Assembly: GCA_024226535.1 (NCBI GenBank)
Contig: JAAELP010000400.1
Coordinates: forward strand, 40,344-104,343
Origin: Planctomycetota bacterium
GTDB taxonomy: Bacteria; Planctomycetota; Phycisphaerae; Phycisphaerales; SM1A02
Reading direction: 5' to 3'
DNA: 64,000 nt
Positions 33,423 to 42,861 of the stretch are shown here, in pieces. Positions within the stretch are counted from its first letter, which is position 1. Every line of letters starts with the position of its first letter. The position numbers and the translations under genes were made by a program. The notes beneath the pieces were generated by a model. That model made no database searches, was not told the origin of the DNA, and was given only the letters and a program-made list of their open reading frames with translations.

Positions 33423-33941
33423 CTACGGAATCGCCACCGTCCCGCGCCCTCTGAGCGGCGCCCTCGGTTTTCGGACGTTGATATCGAGGAGGATCTCGGC
33501 GAGGGCGCCGGGCGTCAGGTACACCAGCGATCCGTTCACGGACCACGTGACCTCTTTGGGCCGCGTCTCCGTCCAGCCCGCGCGGTCGAACCGGATGACA
33601 GCCGGGATGTTCAAACGCTTGGCGCCAGTCCGCGAGAGCGTGGCGTGGGCGGAGCGCTTGCCCTGGAACATCCGGTTGCCGTTGACGTTAAAGGAATAGG
33701 TGAACTCCTTCAGCTCCAGCGGCTCGGCGTTGGGGTTCCGCAGGTCCAGGGCGATATCCACCCGCATCGCCTCGTCCGTGACCTCCACCACCTTCGCGTC
33801 GAGGACCTCCACCGACGGCGCCCGCAGGCCCTCGCACCCGGCCAGGGCGCCCGCGAGCGTGCCCAGGGCCGTCCAACGCAGCGGCCACGACAGGTCGCGC
33901 CGCGGCTCGTCCGTCCTCGATACTGCGTGCCCGCCGTGCAT
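33423..33941 (-). CDS. LEA14-like lipoprotein
   Basis: A 172-residue protein with a lipoprotein signal (ALGTLAGALAGC, Cys at about residue 36) followed by a single LEA14/WHy-type beta-sandwich. VDIALDLRNPNAEPLELKEFTYSF is the domain signature (about 64-87), and the last strands are in ALAEILLDINV. Periplasmic, lipid-anchored location is inferred. Function in bacteria is unknown; LEA14 domains are linked to desiccation stress in plants. A TACCAT -10-like hexamer lies six bases before the ATG. Confidence 0.78.
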   Translation of the reverse strand: MHGGHAVSRTDEPRRDLSWPLRWTALGTLAGALAGCEGLRAPSVEVLDAKVVEVTDEAMRVDIALDLRNPNAEPLELKEFTYSFNVNGNRMFQGKRSAHATLSRTGAKRLNIPAVIRFDRAGWTETRPKEVTWSVNGSLVYLTPGALAEILLDINVRKPRAPLRGRGTVAIP

Positions 33942-33947
33942 GCGGGC

Positions 33948-33953
33948 ATGGTA
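33948..33953 (-). promoter_or_regulatory. -10-like TACCAT for the LEA14-like gene
   Basis: TACCAT six bases before the ATG at 33941, without a Shine-Dalgarno. Confidence 0.4.
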
Positions 33954-33972
33954 CTCGGTGCCGGGATCGGCG

Positions 33973-34437
33973 TCAGTCGAGACGCAGCCAGATGTCTTCG
34001 TGCGCGGCCTGCGCCATCTTCAACTCGAGCGGCGACTCCATCTCCATGCTGTAGGAGTGCCAGAGCAGCGACATCGCGACGAGAATACCCACGGCGCACC
34101 ACGCGGCGATCTCGCACTCGCGATAACGCCGGAGCCGGTAGAGCAGCGCGATGCACACCCCCACCGTGAGGCACTTGTAGGCCGAGAGCACCCACGGCGA
34201 CTCGGTCGTGCGGATCAGCCACGCCGCGATGGGGTTCGCCTCGATGAGCCCGACCGTCTGGAGGTGCCCGATGGTCACCACGAGGTCCGCGACGCTCAGC
34301 ACGATGACGGCCGCGAGGAGCACGAGCACGCGACGGGCGCGGCGCTCCACCGGGCCTCGCTCGCCGGAGCAGGCGGGACACGAACGATCGACGTCGAGCC
34401 GCCGACGCCAGTCGGCGGAGGTCTTCAAGATGCTCAC
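33973..34437 (-). CDS. DUF5658-like small membrane protein
   Basis: A 154-residue protein. The cytoplasmic N-terminus carries CPAC (about residues 20-23), a possible metal site. Helices lie at about 37-60, 84-102 and 109-127. The segment DLVVTIGHLQTVGLIEANPIAAWLI matches the pattern that I associate with DUF5658 (Asp, ExNP). Function is unknown. The GTG start has GGAGGGGAG upstream. It is followed after 31 bases by the LEA14-like gene, which has its own promoter. Confidence 0.65.
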   Translation of the reverse strand: MSILKTSADWRRRLDVDRSCPACSGERGPVERRARRVLVLLAAVIVLSVADLVVTIGHLQTVGLIEANPIAAWLIRTTESPWVLSAYKCLTVGVCIALLYRLRRYRECEIAAWCAVGILVAMSLLWHSYSMEMESPLELKMAQAAHEDIWLRLD

Positions 34438-34588
34438 GTTGCGTGCTCCCCTCCAGATCGTCCGATGCAGTAGTACGCGTCGGCGTTTCGCCGCGGGGCC
34501 TTGACCGGCGCACCTCCGGCGCGGGCGGTCCTAGGATGGACCATTCCGACTCGGGGACCGCGACCCGGTCCGATGCGTCCGGTATGAC

Positions 34589-37500
34589 ATGGGCGAGCGA
34601 ATGATGCGGCCACCCCTGCCTCTCTGGAACCTGCTCCTGCTCGCCCTCGCCGGCGTCTTCTCCGGCGCCCCGGCGGCGGCCCAAGCCCCCAACCCGGTCT
34701 ACGTCGACGACTCCCCGCGGGCGTGGGAGCTGATCCAACGCGCCCGCCAGCAGGCGGCCGAGAACGAGGGCGAGGCGATTCGGCTCTACCAGGAGCTGCT
34801 CGACGAGTACGGCTCGAAACTGGTCCCCGCCCACGCCGGCACCGACGACGAGTATGTCTCCGTGCGGTGGCGCGTCCACCGCGACCTGCTCGCCGAGGAG
34901 ACCCTGCTCGCCCGGTACCGGCTCGTCGAGGAGGCCGAGGGGCAGCGGCTCCTGGACGCGGGGGCGTTGCGGCGGCTCACCGCGACCCGCGCGCTGACGG
35001 AGCCGGGGCTCGAAGCGCTGCTGCGCACCGGCCAGGAGGACCTGGAAGCGGCGCGGTTCCGCGCGGCGCTGAGCCGGCTCGACGAGGCGGTGGCGTACCA
35101 CGACCTCACGCCCGAGCGCGCCGCGCACTGCTGGTACATGATCGGGCTCGCCGCGCACTACCTCGGGCGCGCCGACCGGCACGAGGCCGCCCTCGCCCGG
35201 CTCGGCGAACTCCGTGCCGACGGACGTGCGTGCCGGTCCGCCCTGGAGCACCTGACCGCCGCGGGCAACGGCCCGTCGGTGCCGCGCGGCGTGACGTCGC
35301 TCGAACGAGCGGAGACGGGCGACCTGACGGAACTCGTCGCGCAGACGATCTGGTCCGTTCCGCTCGAGAACACGCTGCATGCCCGGCGCTTCGGCGACGC
35401 GGGCGCCGGGCCGCCATCATCGAGCGGCTTCCAGAGGCGGCGGCAGGGCGCCCTGGGCACGGTGTTCGCAACGCTGGCGGACTCGACGATGTACGTCAAC
35501 GAAGGCCACACCGTGCGCGCGCTCGATCGCTTCACCGGACGCAGCGTCTGGGAACGCACCTACATGGACCGCCCGCGGCTGGCGGTGATCGACCGTGACA
35601 ACGCGCAGCCGGGAGACCTCAACGTCGTCGCCGTCGAAGGCGATGTGCTCGTCACCCTGACCGGGCATGCCCAGGTGACGATGCGCTCCGGCGAGGGGCA
35701 GGTCATCTCGCTCGACGCCCGCAACGGCCAGCTTCGCTGGGCGACCAGCCTCGACCGAATCGGCGGCGACCGGGAGTACGAGGGCCTGTTCCCCCACGGG
35801 GCTCCGATCATCGCCGAGGGGCACGTGTACGTCATGGCCCGCAAGGTGACCAAGCAGAGCCTGACCGGCTGCTACGTCACGGCGCTGGACCTCGGAACCG
35901 GCGCGCTGGCCTGGATCCGCCACATCGCCTCGAGCGGTAGCAAGGCCAAGATCGCCCGCCACTTCTCCTCGATCGTGCACGACGACGGCCGGCTCTACGT
36001 CGCCAGCGCCGTCGGCGCGATCGCCGCGCTCGACGCCACCACCGGGGACATGCGCTGGCTCCGTCGGCAGAGCGTACCGGTGACGATCCGCGACCGCGTG
36101 CGGCAGCCGTGGGAGATGAGCGCGCCGCTCGTGCTCGGCGACCGGATCCTCGCGATCACGCCGGACCAGCGGTTCGTCGTCGCCCTCGACCGCGAGACCG
36201 GCGCCGTCCTGGAGACGCACGACGCGCGGGCGCGGGACGGCTGGAACTCCCCTGCCTACCTGCTCGCGTCGAACGGAATGGTCTTCGGCATCGGCTCGCA
36301 GATTCGCGCATTCACCGCCGACTTCCTATCCCGGCCACGCTGGCGCCTGCCGAAACCCGCCGTCACGAGCGAGGTCGTCGCGGGAGGCGCAGCGGACGCG
36401 GCGAAGCCGGAGGCACAGCCCGAGCCGCCGCCGCGGTTCGAGGAGGAGCTCTCCCTCGTGGGACGCGTCCAGCCCGTGGCCGGGGCGCTCGTGGTCCCCA
36501 CGCACGCCGGCGTGCTCTTCGTCGACGATGAGCTGGGACGCGTGCTCCATCGACTGCCCGTGGAGCGCACCGGAAACCCGCTCGCGGTCGGATCGCAGCT
36601 CGCCGTCGCCGGCGCCGACGCGCTGGAGGTCTACATGTCGCTGGAGCGCGCCGAGCGCATGCTCCGAAAGCGTCTCGCCGCCGCGCCGGACGATCCCGAG
36701 CCCGCGCTGTCGCTCGTTCAACTGGGTATCCGCGTCGGCGACCTCGACCTGGCGCTGGAGGGCGCCGGCCAGGCGATGCTCGCGATTCGACGTGCCCCCG
36801 ACCGGCCCGGCGCCGTCAGCTCCGCCGCCGAACTGTTCAGCATGCTGCTGGAGATCCACCGCCGCCGCATCGCCGACTCGCCCGCGCAGCGCGAAGCCCT
36901 GTACGCGATGATCGGCGACGTCGCGGACACACCCGAGCAGGAAGTCGAGTACCTGCTCGCGTACGCGGACGGGTTGAGCGGCGACGAGCCACAGCAGGCC
37001 GCGGGCGTGCTCCAGTCGATCCTCTCCAAGCCGGTGCTCGCCGCGACGGTGCGCTCCGAGTCGGCGACGCTGCGACCGGCGGCGTACTGGGCCGCCGAGC
37101 GTCTCGCCCGGCTTCGGCGTCACCACGGACCGGACGTCACCGCGGCCGCCGAGCGCTCCGCGATCCGGCGTTTCGCGCAGCTTCGTGACGGCCGCGGGTC
37201 CGTCGCGGAGCTCGTGTCGCTCGCCGAGGAGTACCCCTCCACCGACGCGGCGGTGGACGCCGCGGCGCTCGCGGCGGAACGCCTCCGCGACGACGGGTCG
37301 GTCCGCGCCGGGCTCGCCGCGCTGGCCGCCGCCTATCACCTCGATCCGTCGGCGGATCGAGCCGCCCGGCTTCTCGGGCGTTTCGCCGAACTCTGCCTCG
37401 CCGACGGTGCGGTCGACCAGGCCCACGCGGTGCTCTCGTCGCTGGCGCGTCGTGGCATCGACGCGGTGGAGACCTCATCGGGCCGACGGGATCCGGCCGT

Positions 37501-38833
37501 CTGGCGGGATCGGCTCGCGGCGCCAACGACGACGCCGGCGCGCCCCGCGCTCGGCGCGCAGGCCGGCCCCGCCCGCATAGACGACGGGAGGATGCTCCTT
37601 CCGGCATCGCCGGCTTCCGGATCGAGCCGGCGCGCGCTCCGGCTGAACGGCACGTCCCTCACGATGCTCGCGGCGCCGGATCTCGACGAGGTCTGGACGG
37701 TGCCGATCGAGAGCGCCGACGCGCGGGCCCTGGCCATCGACGGCGAGCAGGTGCTGCTCTGGCAGGAGGACCAGGGCGATCCGCGCGTCACCGCGCTCGA
37801 CTCCGCAACCGGGAAGCTGCGCTGGACGACGACGCCGCTGCGTGATCATCTGCTGCCCGCGCTCGCGGTCGATCGCGGTGTCGACAGCCAGATGCCGAAC
37901 GGGATGCCCTTCGATCCCCGCGCGTCGCTCCCGGCCGTCGGGACCGAGGCCGTCTTCGTCGTCCGTCGAAACGGTGGCGTCGTCGCGTACGAGCGTGACG
38001 GAACCGGCGCCGTCCTCTGGTCGGAGGACGCGGTGCTCGATCAGGTCCACCTCGTCCTGGCCCACGACTTCGGGCTCGTCCTCGCCGGCCTCGGCCGATC
38101 CGCCAGCGGTCGTGGCGCGGCGCTGGAGCCGCGCATCGTGCTGCTCGATGCCCGCACCGGCGCGGTGCGGCTGCGGGCCCGCCCGATCGCGGGTGTCATC
38201 TGGATGGCGGCCGATCCCCTGGGCTCGCTCCTCTGCGCGAGTGCCGAAGGCATCGAGCTCATCGACCTGCTCACGGGGCGGCGGCGCTGGACGAGCATCG
38301 CGTACGAGATCCGCGAGAGCCGGCGCGGCTGGATCGCCGACGACCATCTCGTCGTGGAGAGCCGCACGAGCAGTCAGCTCAGCGTCGCCCTGCGCGACGG
38401 CACGGTCTCCCCGCCGTTCGACACCGCGGTCCGCGGCCGGTGGGACTCCGAGTCGCTCAACCAACTGCACGTCGTCGACGATCTTCTCGTCGCGCGGTTC
38501 CGCGACCGCGTGGTGCGCTACCACCCGTCCGGGCGCGTGCTCGGCGCGGACATCGTGACCGACGAGACCCGTGAATACCGCGCGCTGATCCCCGCCCGGG
38601 ACCGCCTGGTCGTGGTCAGCCACCACGACACGCGTCAGGTCGAGATCCCCGACTCGAACCAGCGCGAGCGCCAGCACGACTACCGCATCTACGTGTTCAC
38701 CGAGAACCTCGCGCTCAGCGGCGAGGTCATCGACCTCCCCCCGCTCGCCCGCCGCGTGCGCACCATCTCAGCCGTCGACGGCTGGCTGCTGCTGTCATCG
38801 GCGGCGGAGACGCTCGCGCTACCGATGCCGTAG
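34589..38833 (+). CDS. giant secreted PQQ-like beta-propeller / TPR protein
   Basis: A 1414-residue secreted protein. The signal peptide is in the first 32 residues (LLLLALAGVFSGAPAAAQ). A TPR-like helical region comes next (about 45-230). Then come PQQ-type strand repeats (GHTVRALDRFTGRSVWERTY, ISLDARNGQLRWA, VTALDLGTGALAWIR, IAALDATTGDMRWLR, VVALDRETGAV). A second helical block (about 660-980) follows, and a second propeller-like half from about 1020 (VTALDSATGKLRWTT). It has no visible catalytic residues for PQQ enzymes. A scaffold or sensor role in the periplasm is likely. The ATG at 34601 is a possible alternative start. Confidence 0.85.
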   Translation: MGERMMRPPLPLWNLLLLALAGVFSGAPAAAQAPNPVYVDDSPRAWELIQRARQQAAENEGEAIRLYQELLDEYGSKLVPAHAGTDDEYVSVRWRVHRDLLAEETLLARYRLVEEAEGQRLLDAGALRRLTATRALTEPGLEALLRTGQEDLEAARFRAALSRLDEAVAYHDLTPERAAHCWYMIGLAAHYLGRADRHEAALARLGELRADGRACRSALEHLTAAGNGPSVPRGVTSLERAETGDLTELVAQTIWSVPLENTLHARRFGDAGAGPPSSSGFQRRRQGALGTVFATLADSTMYVNEGHTVRALDRFTGRSVWERTYMDRPRLAVIDRDNAQPGDLNVVAVEGDVLVTLTGHAQVTMRSGEGQVISLDARNGQLRWATSLDRIGGDREYEGLFPHGAPIIAEGHVYVMARKVTKQSLTGCYVTALDLGTGALAWIRHIASSGSKAKIARHFSSIVHDDGRLYVASAVGAIAALDATTGDMRWLRRQSVPVTIRDRVRQPWEMSAPLVLGDRILAITPDQRFVVALDRETGAVLETHDARARDGWNSPAYLLASNGMVFGIGSQIRAFTADFLSRPRWRLPKPAVTSEVVAGGAADAAKPEAQPEPPPRFEEELSLVGRVQPVAGALVVPTHAGVLFVDDELGRVLHRLPVERTGNPLAVGSQLAVAGADALEVYMSLERAERMLRKRLAAAPDDPEPALSLVQLGIRVGDLDLALEGAGQAMLAIRRAPDRPGAVSSAAELFSMLLEIHRRRIADSPAQREALYAMIGDVADTPEQEVEYLLAYADGLSGDEPQQAAGVLQSILSKPVLAATVRSESATLRPAAYWAAERLARLRRHHGPDVTAAAERSAIRRFAQLRDGRGSVAELVSLAEEYPSTDAAVDAAALAAERLRDDGSVRAGLAALAAAYHLDPSADRAARLLGRFAELCLADGAVDQAHAVLSSLARRGIDAVETSSGRRDPAVWRDRLAAPTTTPARPALGAQAGPARIDDGRMLLPASPASGSSRRALRLNGTSLTMLAAPDLDEVWTVPIESADARALAIDGEQVLLWQEDQGDPRVTALDSATGKLRWTTTPLRDHLLPALAVDRGVDSQMPNGMPFDPRASLPAVGTEAVFVVRRNGGVVAYERDGTGAVLWSEDAVLDQVHLVLAHDFGLVLAGLGRSASGRGAALEPRIVLLDARTGAVRLRARPIAGVIWMAADPLGSLLCASAEGIELIDLLTGRRRWTSIAYEIRESRRGWIADDHLVVESRTSSQLSVALRDGTVSPPFDTAVRGRWDSESLNQLHVVDDLLVARFRDRVVRYHPSGRVLGADIVTDETREYRALIPARDRLVVVSHHDTRQVEIPDSNQRERQHDYRIYVFTENLALSGEVIDLPPLARRVRTISAVDGWLLLSSAAETLALPMP

Positions 38834-38859
38834 ACGCGGACGGACACGGAACCCGTCCC
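38834..38859. repeat. GGACGC/GGACAC hexamer tract in convergent gap
   Basis: The full 26-base gap between the giant PQQ-like gene and lpxA is composed of GCGGAC/GGACAC-type units. Confidence 0.65.
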
Positions 38860-39687
38860 CTACGCCGTCACGACGCGCTTGTCGTCGGGTCGCATGATCT
38901 CGAGCGCGCGGCCGTGGCAGCCTTCGGCCGATGCAGACAACGCGTCACAGAGACGCAGCACCGCCGGCACGTCGGAGTGTTCGCGGCGGAGATCGTCGAA
39001 CTTCTCGGCCATCGCCGCGCCGTTGTCGCGATAGAGACGCCGGTAGGCGTCCTTCACGGCCTCGATGTGCTCGGGCGTGAAGCCGCGACGCATCATCGCC
39101 AGGGAGTTGACCGCGCGGACCTCGGCGGGATTCCCCTCGACGATCATGTAGGGCGGCACGTCCTTCGCTATGCGGGCCAGACCGCCGACGAACGCGCACG
39201 TGCCGATGGTGGTGAAGTGGTGAATACCCGCGCCGCCGCCGATGTTCGCGCCGTCCTCCACCCGCACGTGACCGGCGATCATGACCTGGTTGGCGATGCA
39301 GATCTCGTCGCCCATGATCGCGTCGTGCGCCACGTGCGCGGCGACCATGATCAGGTTGTCGCTGCCGATCCTCGTGATGCCGCCGCCGTTGGCGGTGCCG
39401 CGGTGGATCGTGACGTGCTCGCGGATGTTGTTGCGATCGCCGAGTACGCACGTCGTGTGCTCGCCGCGGAACTTCCGGTCCTGCGGCTCGGCGCCCACGA
39501 CGGCGAAGGGGAAGATGACATTCTCCACGCCGAGGGTCGTGAACTGGCGGATGTTGACGTGGTTGTGCAGGACGGTGCCGTCGCCGATGACGACGTCCGG
39601 ACCGATGACGCAGTAAGGACCGATGTCGACCCCGTCACCGATGACGGCGCTCGGGTCGACGATTGCGGTTGGATGTATGGTCGCCAT
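38860..39687 (-). CDS. lpxA: UDP-N-acetylglucosamine acyltransferase LpxA
   Basis: A 275-residue left-handed beta-helix enzyme that transfers the 3-hydroxyacyl chain to UDP-GlcNAc, the first step of lipid A synthesis. The hexapeptide repeats begin IHPTAIVDPSAVIGDGVDIG. The catalytic His is in MVAAHVAHDAIMG (about residues 114-126), and HNHVNIRQFTTLG and REHVTIHRGTANGGG are LpxA-specific. The C-terminal helices start at FTPEHIEAVKDAYR. It is the last gene of the bamA-skp-lpxD-lpxC/fabZ unit, 67 bases after lpxC-fabZ. Confidence 0.97.
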   Translation of the reverse strand: MATIHPTAIVDPSAVIGDGVDIGPYCVIGPDVVIGDGTVLHNHVNIRQFTTLGVENVIFPFAVVGAEPQDRKFRGEHTTCVLGDRNNIREHVTIHRGTANGGGITRIGSDNLIMVAAHVAHDAIMGDEICIANQVMIAGHVRVEDGANIGGGAGIHHFTTIGTCAFVGGLARIAKDVPPYMIVEGNPAEVRAVNSLAMMRRGFTPEHIEAVKDAYRRLYRDNGAAMAEKFDDLRREHSDVPAVLRLCDALSASAEGCHGRALEIMRPDDKRVVTA

Positions 39688-39754
39688 CAGCAGTTTGCTC
39701 TTGAATACGAGATCAGGTCACCCGACGTCTTCATGGATCGATCTCGGGATTCGA

Positions 39755-41110
39755 TCAGTCGGGCTCTGCATCCACCATCATGAACTTGATCTGGGCCTCC
39801 GCCGCGAGACGCGTGTCCACGTAAGCCCGGCACTTCATCGTGCCCGTTCGCGCTCGCGCCCGGACCGCCTCGGCCTCGAGCACGAGTTGGTCGCCCGGGG
39901 TCACCGGGCACCGGAGTTTCACTCGGTCCAGGCTGAGCAGCACCGCGATCTTGCCGGTGTGCTCGAGCCTCTGGCTCATGAGCAGACCACCGAGCTGGGC
40001 CATCGCCTCGACGATGAGCACCCCGGGCATAATCGGCGTGCCCGGGTAGTGGCCCTGAAAGAACGGCTCGTTGATGGTCACACTCTTCACGCCGACCGCA
40101 CGTCGATCACCGTCGATCTCGACCACGCGGTCGACGAGCAGCATCGGGTACCGGTGCGGCATGATGCGCTGGATCGCTCGGACGTCCAGCTCCTTGCCCC
40201 GCCGCACGACGTCGCGGCGGTGGGCCGCCTCCATCTGCTCGATGATCTTGAGCGCCATCGCCAGGTTCAGGTCGTGCCCCGAGCGGCACGCGACAAAGCG
40301 CCCGTGGACCTGGCACCCGACGAGGTACAAGTCGCCGAGCAGATCGAGGATCTTGTGACGCACCGGCTCGTTGTCGAACCGGTACTCGTTGTCGATCGGT
40401 CCGTCGTCGCCGATGACGAGCACGTCCTTCGGCGTGAGGTGCCGGCACATGCCGCGATCCCACAACGCCTGCGCCTCCTCCTGGAGGCTGTACGTGCGCG
40501 CCCGCGCCACCTCGCGCAGGTAGTCGCCGTTGCTGCTGGCGAACGACTGCGTCTGGCGTTGAATGCGATTGCTGTTCGGCCCGTAGTCGAGATCGAAGAC
40601 GAGCTGGAACTCGTCCTCCTTCGCGGGGAAGACCGCGAGCATCGCGTCGTCGTCCTCGACGAACAACGGCTCCCGCACGTGGTAGACGCGGCGCGGGGCG
40701 TCCTGCTCCTCGAGACCCGCCTCGAGGATCGGCTCCACGAACAGCAGCGCCGATCCGTCACCGCAGGGCAGCTCCGGGCCGTTGATCTCGATGAGGGCGT
40801 TGTCGATCTTCAGCCCGGCGAGGGCCGACATGCAGTGCTCCACCGTCTCCACCGCGACGTCGCCCGTGCGGAGCGTCGTCCGCCGGGCCCGCTTGGCCAC
40901 GTTGCCGGCGACGGCCGGGATCTGGACGTGGGGGTCGACGTCCGTGCGCTCGAAGATGATGCCGTGCCCGATCGGCGCGGGGCGGATGGTCACGTCCGCG
41001 TTTTCGCCGAGGAGCAGACCGCGCCCCGACACCGTCACCGGGCCAGCAACGGTATGTTGCTTTGCCGGCGCAGCCGTGGCGCTCGCAGGGACATCGGCAG
41101 TCTGAAGCAT
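39755..41110 (-). CDS. lpxC-fabZ: bifunctional LpxC-FabZ fusion
   Basis: A 451-residue fusion. The N-terminal about 300 residues are LpxC (UDP-3-O-acyl-GlcNAc deacetylase): the zinc His is in VEHCMSALAG, the other ligands are in RHKILDLLGDLYLVG, and the catalytic His is in SGHDLN. The C-terminal about 150 residues are FabZ (3-hydroxyacyl-ACP dehydratase): HRYPMLLVDRVVEIDG and FFQGHYPGTPIMPGVLIVEAMAQ hold the His and Glu of the active site. Such fusions are known in Bacteroidetes and some planctomycetes. The ATG lies four bases after the lpxD stop, with no separate promoter. Confidence 0.97.
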   Translation of the reverse strand: MLQTADVPASATAAPAKQHTVAGPVTVSGRGLLLGENADVTIRPAPIGHGIIFERTDVDPHVQIPAVAGNVAKRARRTTLRTGDVAVETVEHCMSALAGLKIDNALIEINGPELPCGDGSALLFVEPILEAGLEEQDAPRRVYHVREPLFVEDDDAMLAVFPAKEDEFQLVFDLDYGPNSNRIQRQTQSFASSNGDYLREVARARTYSLQEEAQALWDRGMCRHLTPKDVLVIGDDGPIDNEYRFDNEPVRHKILDLLGDLYLVGCQVHGRFVACRSGHDLNLAMALKIIEQMEAAHRRDVVRRGKELDVRAIQRIMPHRYPMLLVDRVVEIDGDRRAVGVKSVTINEPFFQGHYPGTPIMPGVLIVEAMAQLGGLLMSQRLEHTGKIAVLLSLDRVKLRCPVTPGDQLVLEAEAVRARARTGTMKCRAYVDTRLAAEAQIKFMMVDAEPD

Positions 41111-41114
41111 CGAG

Positions 41115-42224
41115 TCAGTCCGAAACGGGCCCGCCGGTCCCCTCCGGGGCCGGGCCAGCAATGGGCTCGGCTGGAGCCCGGCGACCGCCTCGGCCACTGG
41201 GACGGCGGCCGAGCCGCTGGATCAAGTCCGGCAGTTTACGCAGCCCCGCCCACACACGCAATGTCTCCTTCACCGGCCGGGCGGGATAGCCGAGCCACCG
41301 CTCGCCGGGCGGAATGTCGCACCGGATCCCTGATTTCGCCCCTACCACGGCCCCTGCGCCCACTTTTCGGTGGTCCGCCATCCCCACGTGACCGGCCAGA
41401 ATCGCCCCCTCACCGATCTCGCAGGATCCACCAATTCCGGCGTGGCCGGCGATGACGGCCCCCGCCCCCACCACGCAGTTGTGGGCGATCTGGACGAGAT
41501 TGTCGATCTTGGCCCCCTGCCCGATCCGGGTCGGCCCGAACTTTCCTCGATCGATGCAGCTCCCGGCCCCGATCTCGACATCGTCCTCGATCAGGACGAA
41601 GCCGACGTGCGGGACCCGGGCGAGACCCGACCCGTCGGGGGCGGGCCGGAATCCGAAGCCCTCGGATCCGATCGTCACGTTGGCGGCGATGAGCACCCGG
41701 CAACCGATGACGCAGTGCTCGCGCACCACGCAGTTGGAGTGCAGAACGGAACCGGCCCCGATCCGAACGCCCGGGTAGAGCATGGCCCCCGCGTGGATCA
41801 CGACGCCGGCCCCGACCTCGCAATCCCGATCGACGAAGACCAGCGGGCCGATCCGCGCGTCCGGAGCGATGCGGGCCCGCTCGTCGATGATCGCCGTGGG
41901 GTGCACGCCGATGTCGGGCACCGGCGCCGACGGGCGGAAGAGTTCCAGGAGCACGATGCACGCTGCCTCGGCGTCGGCGACGTAGATGATCGGTCGCGTG
42001 CCGTCGCCGCCGGTCAGCTCCACGCCCTCGCTCACCAGCGCCGCGGCGGCTCTGGACTCCGCCCACCGTTGCGCGTAGCGCGGGCTCATGATGAACGTGA
42101 TCTGTTCCGCCGTCGCCTCATCGAGGCCGTTGATGCCACGGACCTCGACGTCTCCCCGACCGACGACGCGCCCTCCGACCTGCTCCGCGATGAACGCGAC
42201 GGTGTGTCCGCGCGGCTCGTTCAT
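41115..42224 (-). CDS. lpxD: UDP-3-O-(3-hydroxyacyl)glucosamine N-acyltransferase LpxD
   Basis: A 369-residue acyltransferase adding the N-linked hydroxyacyl chain in lipid A synthesis. The N-terminal uridine-binding domain has GLDEATAEQITFIMSPRYA (about residues 33-51). The left-handed beta-helix contains VTIGSEGFGFRPAPDG and the catalytic His in VQIAHNCVVGAGAVIAG. GHVGMADHRKVGAGAVVGAKSG is the following coil. The C-terminal tail (about 345-369) is low complexity. A second, more divergent lpxD lies at 46155. Eight bases separate it from ompH upstream. Confidence 0.96.
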   Translation of the reverse strand: MNEPRGHTVAFIAEQVGGRVVGRGDVEVRGINGLDEATAEQITFIMSPRYAQRWAESRAAAALVSEGVELTGGDGTRPIIYVADAEAACIVLLELFRPSAPVPDIGVHPTAIIDERARIAPDARIGPLVFVDRDCEVGAGVVIHAGAMLYPGVRIGAGSVLHSNCVVREHCVIGCRVLIAANVTIGSEGFGFRPAPDGSGLARVPHVGFVLIEDDVEIGAGSCIDRGKFGPTRIGQGAKIDNLVQIAHNCVVGAGAVIAGHAGIGGSCEIGEGAILAGHVGMADHRKVGAGAVVGAKSGIRCDIPPGERWLGYPARPVKETLRVWAGLRKLPDLIQRLGRRPSGRGGRRAPAEPIAGPAPEGTGGPVSD

Positions 42225-42231
42225 GGATCAA

Positions 42232-42849
42232 TCAGCCGCCGTGCGCGAACGCGTTGTTCATCCGCTCGACGAGTTCCTCCGTGACGTCGAGCATCGGGTT
42301 CGCATACAGCATGCGGCGGGCGGCGATATGCGTCCACGTCTCGTTCTCCGTCGCCGCCGCCGGCACCTCGACCATCGCATCGTTGACGAACACGAGGTCG
42401 TAGCCCTGCTCGGAGGCGAGCCCGGACGCGGCCGACTTGATGTTCGCGTAGAGCTGGCGGAGAGCCTGGGCCTTCTTGAGCTCCAGCTTGCGGATCGAGA
42501 ACTCGCGGAAAGCCCGCAATTCGTACGTCTGACGCGCGATCTTGCGCTCGGTCTCCTCGTACTGCGGCGAGCCCGGCGCGTAGAGCTGGAGGTCCTCGAT
42601 GAGCAGCTCGATCGCCTCGCGCTGAATGCCCGCCTTCTCGTCGAGTTCGGCGGCGATCTCGGTCATGCGGGCGTCGACGTCGCTGCGCTCGGTGAGGCCA
42701 TCGAAGACCACCGTGAAATCCACGGTCGCGACCACCGACGGCGGAGCCATGGCGGGCCGGTTGGCGTTCGACGAGTACCCGATGACTCCGGCGAGCGCCG
42801 CGAGAAGAAGCGCTGTCGACAGGTTGATTCGATTCCTGAAGGTCTTCAT
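42232..42849 (-). CDS. OmpH/Skp-type periplasmic chaperone (copy 1)
   Basis: A 205-residue Skp-like protein with a signal anchor (STALLLAALAGVIGYSS) and a long helical arm region (about residues 60-150) that holds unfolded outer-membrane proteins for BamA. VATVDFTVVFDGLTERSD is the first strand. YDLVFVNDAMVEVPA is the Skp-body strand, and the C-terminus ends LVERMNNAFAHGG, nearly the same as copy 2. It lies in the bamA-skp-lpx operon. Confidence 0.88.
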   Translation of the reverse strand: MKTFRNRINLSTALLLAALAGVIGYSSNANRPAMAPPSVVATVDFTVVFDGLTERSDVDARMTEIAAELDEKAGIQREAIELLIEDLQLYAPGSPQYEETERKIARQTYELRAFREFSIRKLELKKAQALRQLYANIKSAASGLASEQGYDLVFVNDAMVEVPAAATENETWTHIAARRMLYANPMLDVTEELVERMNNAFAHGG

Positions 42850-42861
42850 GCCTGGGGTTCC

